Shown here piece after piece: positions 61,154-64,000 of a stretch of DNA of 64,000 bases. The notes under the pieces are model-generated. The model was not told the origin of the DNA and did not search any database. It worked only from the letters and a program-made list of their open reading frames with translations. Position 1 is the stretch's first letter. Every line of letters starts with the position of its first letter. The stretch comes from Haliscomenobacter hydrossis DSM 1100. GTDB taxonomy: Bacteria > Bacteroidota > Bacteroidia > Chitinophagales > Saprospiraceae. The translations under genes and the position numbers were made by a program. The DNA lies in contig NC_015510.1 in the NCBI RefSeq assembly GCF_000212735.1, positions 3,622,315 through 3,686,314 on the forward strand, written 5' to 3'.

Positions 61154-61972
61154 ATGCGTATGAAAGTCTCTATTATTACCCCATGTTTCAATAGTTCAGC
61201 CACCCTGCGCGACACCATTGAGAGTATTGCGCGTCAGGACTACCCCGAAATCGAATACATCATCATTGACGGAGGATCGACCGACCATACCCTGGACATT
61301 ATCAAAGCGTATCCGGATGTAGTAGATCATTGGGTCTCCGAGGCCGACCGGAGCCTCTACGACGCCATGAACAAAGGCATTCACCTGGCCAGTGGAGACA
61401 TCATTGCCATCATCAACTCCGACGATTTTTATGTACATTCTGCCGTCATCAGTCGAGTCGTGCAGCAGTTCAAACGCAATCGAGTAGACTCTGTTTACGG
61501 CGACATTCAGTACGTTGCACCCCAAAACACCCAACGGGTCATCCGTAACTGGATATCAGGAAAATACCAGCGCCGCAACTTTTTATACGGTTGGATGCCC
61601 CCTCACCCGGCATTTTTTGTCAAAAAAAAGGTATATGATGCCCTGGGCTTTTTTGATACCCGCCTACAGACTTCTGCTGATTACGAATTGATGCTGCGTT
61701 TTTTGTACAAACACAGGGTGTCCAGCCACTACCTTCCTGAATTGTTGGTGCGCATGCGGGCGGGCGGGGTGAGCAATCGCTCCTGGCTGAAACGTTTCGA
61801 GGCCAATCTGGAAGACCGCAAAGCCTGGAAAATGAATGGACTGCGGCCCTATTTTTTTACGGCAGTAATGAAACCAATTCGCAAAATCAAACAATTCTTC
61901 ACACCTTACCATACCCCCCAGGAACCCCAGCGTAGTAAACCGCAGCAAAAGCTGAAAAAGACCAAACTTTAA
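61154..61972 (+). CDS. Glycosyltransferase family 2, paralogue 2
   Basis: The 272-residue GT2 has [20 protein letters not shown] (5-24), [43 protein letters not shown] and [20 protein letters not shown]. It is colinear with the protein at 60039 and shares most motif residues, so the pair arose by gene duplication with a foldback in between. The end is basic (QQKLKKTKL). gmd follows after 13 bases. Confidence 0.9.
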   Translation: MRMKVSIITPCFNSSATLRDTIESIARQDYPEIEYIIIDGGSTDHTLDIIKAYPDVVDHWVSEADRSLYDAMNKGIHLASGDIIAIINSDDFYVHSAVISRVVQQFKRNRVDSVYGDIQYVAPQNTQRVIRNWISGKYQRRNFLYGWMPPHPAFFVKKKVYDALGFFDTRLQTSADYELMLRFLYKHRVSSHYLPELLVRMRAGGVSNRSWLKRFEANLEDRKAWKMNGLRPYFFTAVMKPIRKIKQFFTPYHTPQEPQRSKPQQKLKKTKL

Positions 61973-61985
61973 TCAATTAATCTCC

Positions 61986-63101
61986 ATGAAGAAACGTGCA
62001 TTATTGACAGGAGTGACAGGGCAAGATGGTGCCTATTTGTCAGAACTTCTCCTGGAAAAGGGTTATGAAGTACACGGCATCAAGCGCCGCTCTTCCTTGT
62101 TCAATACCGCTCGAATCGACCATTTGTACCAGGATCCGCACGATGAAGACCAACGCTTCATCTTACACTATGGCGATTTGACCGACAGCTCTAGCATCAT
62201 CCGGGTGTTGCAGGAAGTGCAGCCGGATGAGATTTACAACCTCGGTGCACAGTCGCACGTCCAGGTCAGCTTTGAAGCACCGGAATACACCGCCAACTCG
62301 GATGCGGTAGGCGCTTTGCGCATTTTGGAAGCCATTCGATTGTTGGGACTCAAAGATAAAACGCGTTTTTATCAGGCTTCTACCTCGGAGCTTTACGGCA
62401 AGGTGCAAGCCATTCCCCAAACGGAAACCACCCCTTTTTATCCGCGTTCACCTTATGCCGTAGCCAAGTTATACGGGTACTGGATTACGGTGAATTACCG
62501 CGAGTCGTATGGCATGTATGCCTGCAATGGCATCTTGTTCAACCACGAATCGCCGTTGCGGGGAGAAACCTTCGTGACCCGCAAAATCACCCGTGCCGTG
62601 GCCAAAATTGGGCTGGGTTTACAAGAAAAATTATGGCTGGGCAACCTGGATGCCCAACGCGACTGGGGGCATGCCAAAGACTATTGTGAGGCCATGTGGC
62701 TCATGTTGCAGCAGCCCAGTCCCGAGGATTATGTGGTGGCCACCGGGGTTACCACCCCTGTGCGGGAATTTGTGCGCCTGGCATTTGCCGAAATTGGCAT
62801 CAGTTTGGCCTTTCAGGGCGAGGGTATTGCCGAAACCGGGGTGGTGGTAGCGTGTAATCATCCGGCATATCAGGTGCCTATCGGGAAGACCGTGATTGCC
62901 GTAGATCCCCGTTATTTTCGGCCTGCCGAAGTAGATTTGCTGGTGGGTGATCCGCGTAAAGCCAAAGAAAAACTGGGCTGGGTACCAACCTACGACCTGC
63001 CGGCGCTGGTGCAGGAAATGGTGCAGGCGGATGTACATTTGTTTCAACGCGATGCGGTACTGCTGCGTAGTGGATTTGAGGTTAAACGCGAATTTGAATA
63101 A
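61986..63101 (+). CDS. gmd: GDP-mannose 4,6-dehydratase
   Basis: The 371-residue short-chain dehydrogenase has the NADP loop [20 protein letters not shown] (7-26), [17 protein letters not shown], the Thr/Ser-Glu pair in TSELYGKVQ (133-141) and the Tyr/Lys pair in [10 protein letters not shown] (Y157, K161). It turns GDP-mannose into GDP-4-keto-6-deoxymannose, the first step to GDP-L-fucose. Length is normal. The last 25 residues are specific to this lineage. fcl starts six bases later. Confidence 0.96.
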   Translation: MKKRALLTGVTGQDGAYLSELLLEKGYEVHGIKRRSSLFNTARIDHLYQDPHDEDQRFILHYGDLTDSSSIIRVLQEVQPDEIYNLGAQSHVQVSFEAPEYTANSDAVGALRILEAIRLLGLKDKTRFYQASTSELYGKVQAIPQTETTPFYPRSPYAVAKLYGYWITVNYRESYGMYACNGILFNHESPLRGETFVTRKITRAVAKIGLGLQEKLWLGNLDAQRDWGHAKDYCEAMWLMLQQPSPEDYVVATGVTTPVREFVRLAFAEIGISLAFQGEGIAETGVVVACNHPAYQVPIGKTVIAVDPRYFRPAEVDLLVGDPRKAKEKLGWVPTYDLPALVQEMVQADVHLFQRDAVLLRSGFEVKREFE

Positions 63102-63106
63102 GGACA

Positions 63107-64000
63107 ATGGAAACCAACGCCAAAATATTTATAGCTGGCCATCGGGGAATGGTAGGCTCGGCCATCCAGCGCAAATTGAGCGCGGAGGGATTTCAGCACC
63201 TGCTTTTGCGCAATTCGCGCGAGCTGGATCTGCGCAATCAGGCGGAAGTCGAGCAGTTCTTCCGGCTTGAGCAACCCGAGTACGTGTTTTTGGCTGCGGC
63301 CAAAGTAGGGGGCATCATGGCCAACAATACCTATCGCGCCGATTTTTTGTACGAAAACCTGATGATCCAGAACAATGTCATCCATTGTGCCTGGAAATAT
63401 GGGGTGAAAAAGTTGTTGTTCCTCGGTTCCTCTTGCATTTACCCCAAAATGGCCCCTCAACCCCTGCGGGAAGAATACCTGTTGACAGGGTTGCTGGAAC
63501 CCACTAACGAACCTTATGCCATTGCCAAGATCGCGGGCATTAAGCTGTGTGATGCCTACCGCGCACAATATGGTTGCAATTTTATCTCGGTGATGCCCAC
63601 TAATTTGTACGGCCCCAACGACAATTACGACCTCGAAAAATCACATGTTTTGCCAGCCTTATTGCGCAAGTTTCACGAGGCCAAACGCCATGCAGCTCCC
63701 AACGTTACGCTATGGGGTTCCGGAACGCCAAAGCGTGAGTTTTTACACGTAGATGACCTGGCTGATGCGTGTTTGTTTTTAATGTACCATTACCATGAAC
63801 CCGGCCTGATTAATATTGGCGTCGGCACCGATTTGAGCATCAAAGACCTGGCACTGCTGATCCGCGATATTGTTGGTTACCAGGGGGACATCATCCACGA
63901 TTTGTCCAAACCCGATGGTACACCACGCAAACTCATGGACGTAAGCAAAATACAGGCAGCGGGCTGGAAAGCCAAAATCGGACTGGAAGAAGGGATCAGG
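63107..64000 (+). CDS. fcl: GDP-L-fucose synthase (3' end outside window)
   Basis: The ATG at 63107 follows AAGGA closely. The frame is open to the window end (298 codons); the family is about 310-320 residues, so only the C-terminal end is missing. Seen are [18 protein letters not shown] (7-24), [12 protein letters not shown], the catalytic Ser in [10 protein letters not shown]137 and K141 in [23 protein letters not shown] and [12 protein letters not shown]. It makes GDP-L-fucose from the product of Gmd by epimerisation and reduction. Confidence 0.95.
   Translation, partial: METNAKIFIAGHRGMVGSAIQRKLSAEGFQHLLLRNSRELDLRNQAEVEQFFRLEQPEYVFLAAAKVGGIMANNTYRADFLYENLMIQNNVIHCAWKYGVKKLLFLGSSCIYPKMAPQPLREEYLLTGLLEPTNEPYAIAKIAGIKLCDAYRAQYGCNFISVMPTNLYGPNDNYDLEKSHVLPALLRKFHEAKRHAAPNVTLWGSGTPKREFLHVDDLADACLFLMYHYHEPGLINIGVGTDLSIKDLALLIRDIVGYQGDIIHDLSKPDGTPRKLMDVSKIQAAGWKAKIGLEEGIR

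Overview
The window looks like chromosomal DNA of a member of the Bacteroidota, most likely of the Saprospiria (a Haliscomenobacter-like filamentous bacterium). The genus is inference from gene style, mid-range GC, the density of palindromic intergenic repeats, TTG starts and TAnnTTTG-type promoter boxes. It opens with the last 103 codons of RNase Y (rny). Positions 0.6-8.6 kb hold an OmpA-type lipoprotein and four exported proteins of unknown function, two of them TPR-like. At 9.0-11.4 kb an Lrp/AsnC regulator faces ornithine aminotransferase (rocD). A 1,925-nt group II intron (11403-13327, minus strand) sits inside a short intergenic repeat, and the uninterrupted target can be read from neighbouring repeat copies.

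From 13.9 kb to the end lies a large surface-polysaccharide locus. The ABC-2 permease (wzm-like, 13900) and its ATPase (wzt-like, 29386) are separated by about 14.6 kb of accessory DNA. This island carries two near-identical Rpn-type nuclease genes, each followed by a spare C-terminal tail, and two DUF4240 proteins, one overlapping a GIY-YIG-like gene. It also carries three XisI genes with two intact XisH partners, an anchored GIY-YIG-like protein with a possible immunity partner, an HTH protein, an acyltransferase and two FkbM methyltransferases. Six copies of a ~275-bp palindromic repeat and a recurrent leader (AGCTTAATATAGTAGC-like) precede unrelated ORFs. Four decayed copies of the 5' end of wzt lie upstream of the cargo genes, so wzt looks like a recombination anchor.

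The block 29.4-49.9 kb is a nearly gapless operon: wzt, sulfotransferase, hexapeptide acetyltransferase, glycosyltransferases of the GT2 and GT4 types, two acyltransferase-3 proteins, an SGNH hydrolase, a Wzy-like polymerase, a GMC-like oxidoreductase and an aldo/keto reductase. Much of it is AT-rich (about 33-38% GC by hand count on samples) beside 54-57% flanks. Composition changes sharply inside wzt (near 30.0-30.2 kb) and inside the GT4 gene at 47900 (near 48.3 kb), which suggests a transferred specificity block.

The right end (50-64 kb) has an AAA-ATPase/PD-(D/E)XK protein, a frameshifted Rpn-like tail, asparagine synthase (asnB), further glycosyltransferases, a membrane glycosyltransferase-like protein, a second Wzy-like protein, a carbamoyltransferase, and gmd plus a truncated fcl for GDP-L-fucose. 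Together these genes would make, decorate (sulfate, acetyl, methyl, carbamoyl), polymerise and export a fucose-containing glycan. I saw no tRNA, rRNA or CRISPR array.
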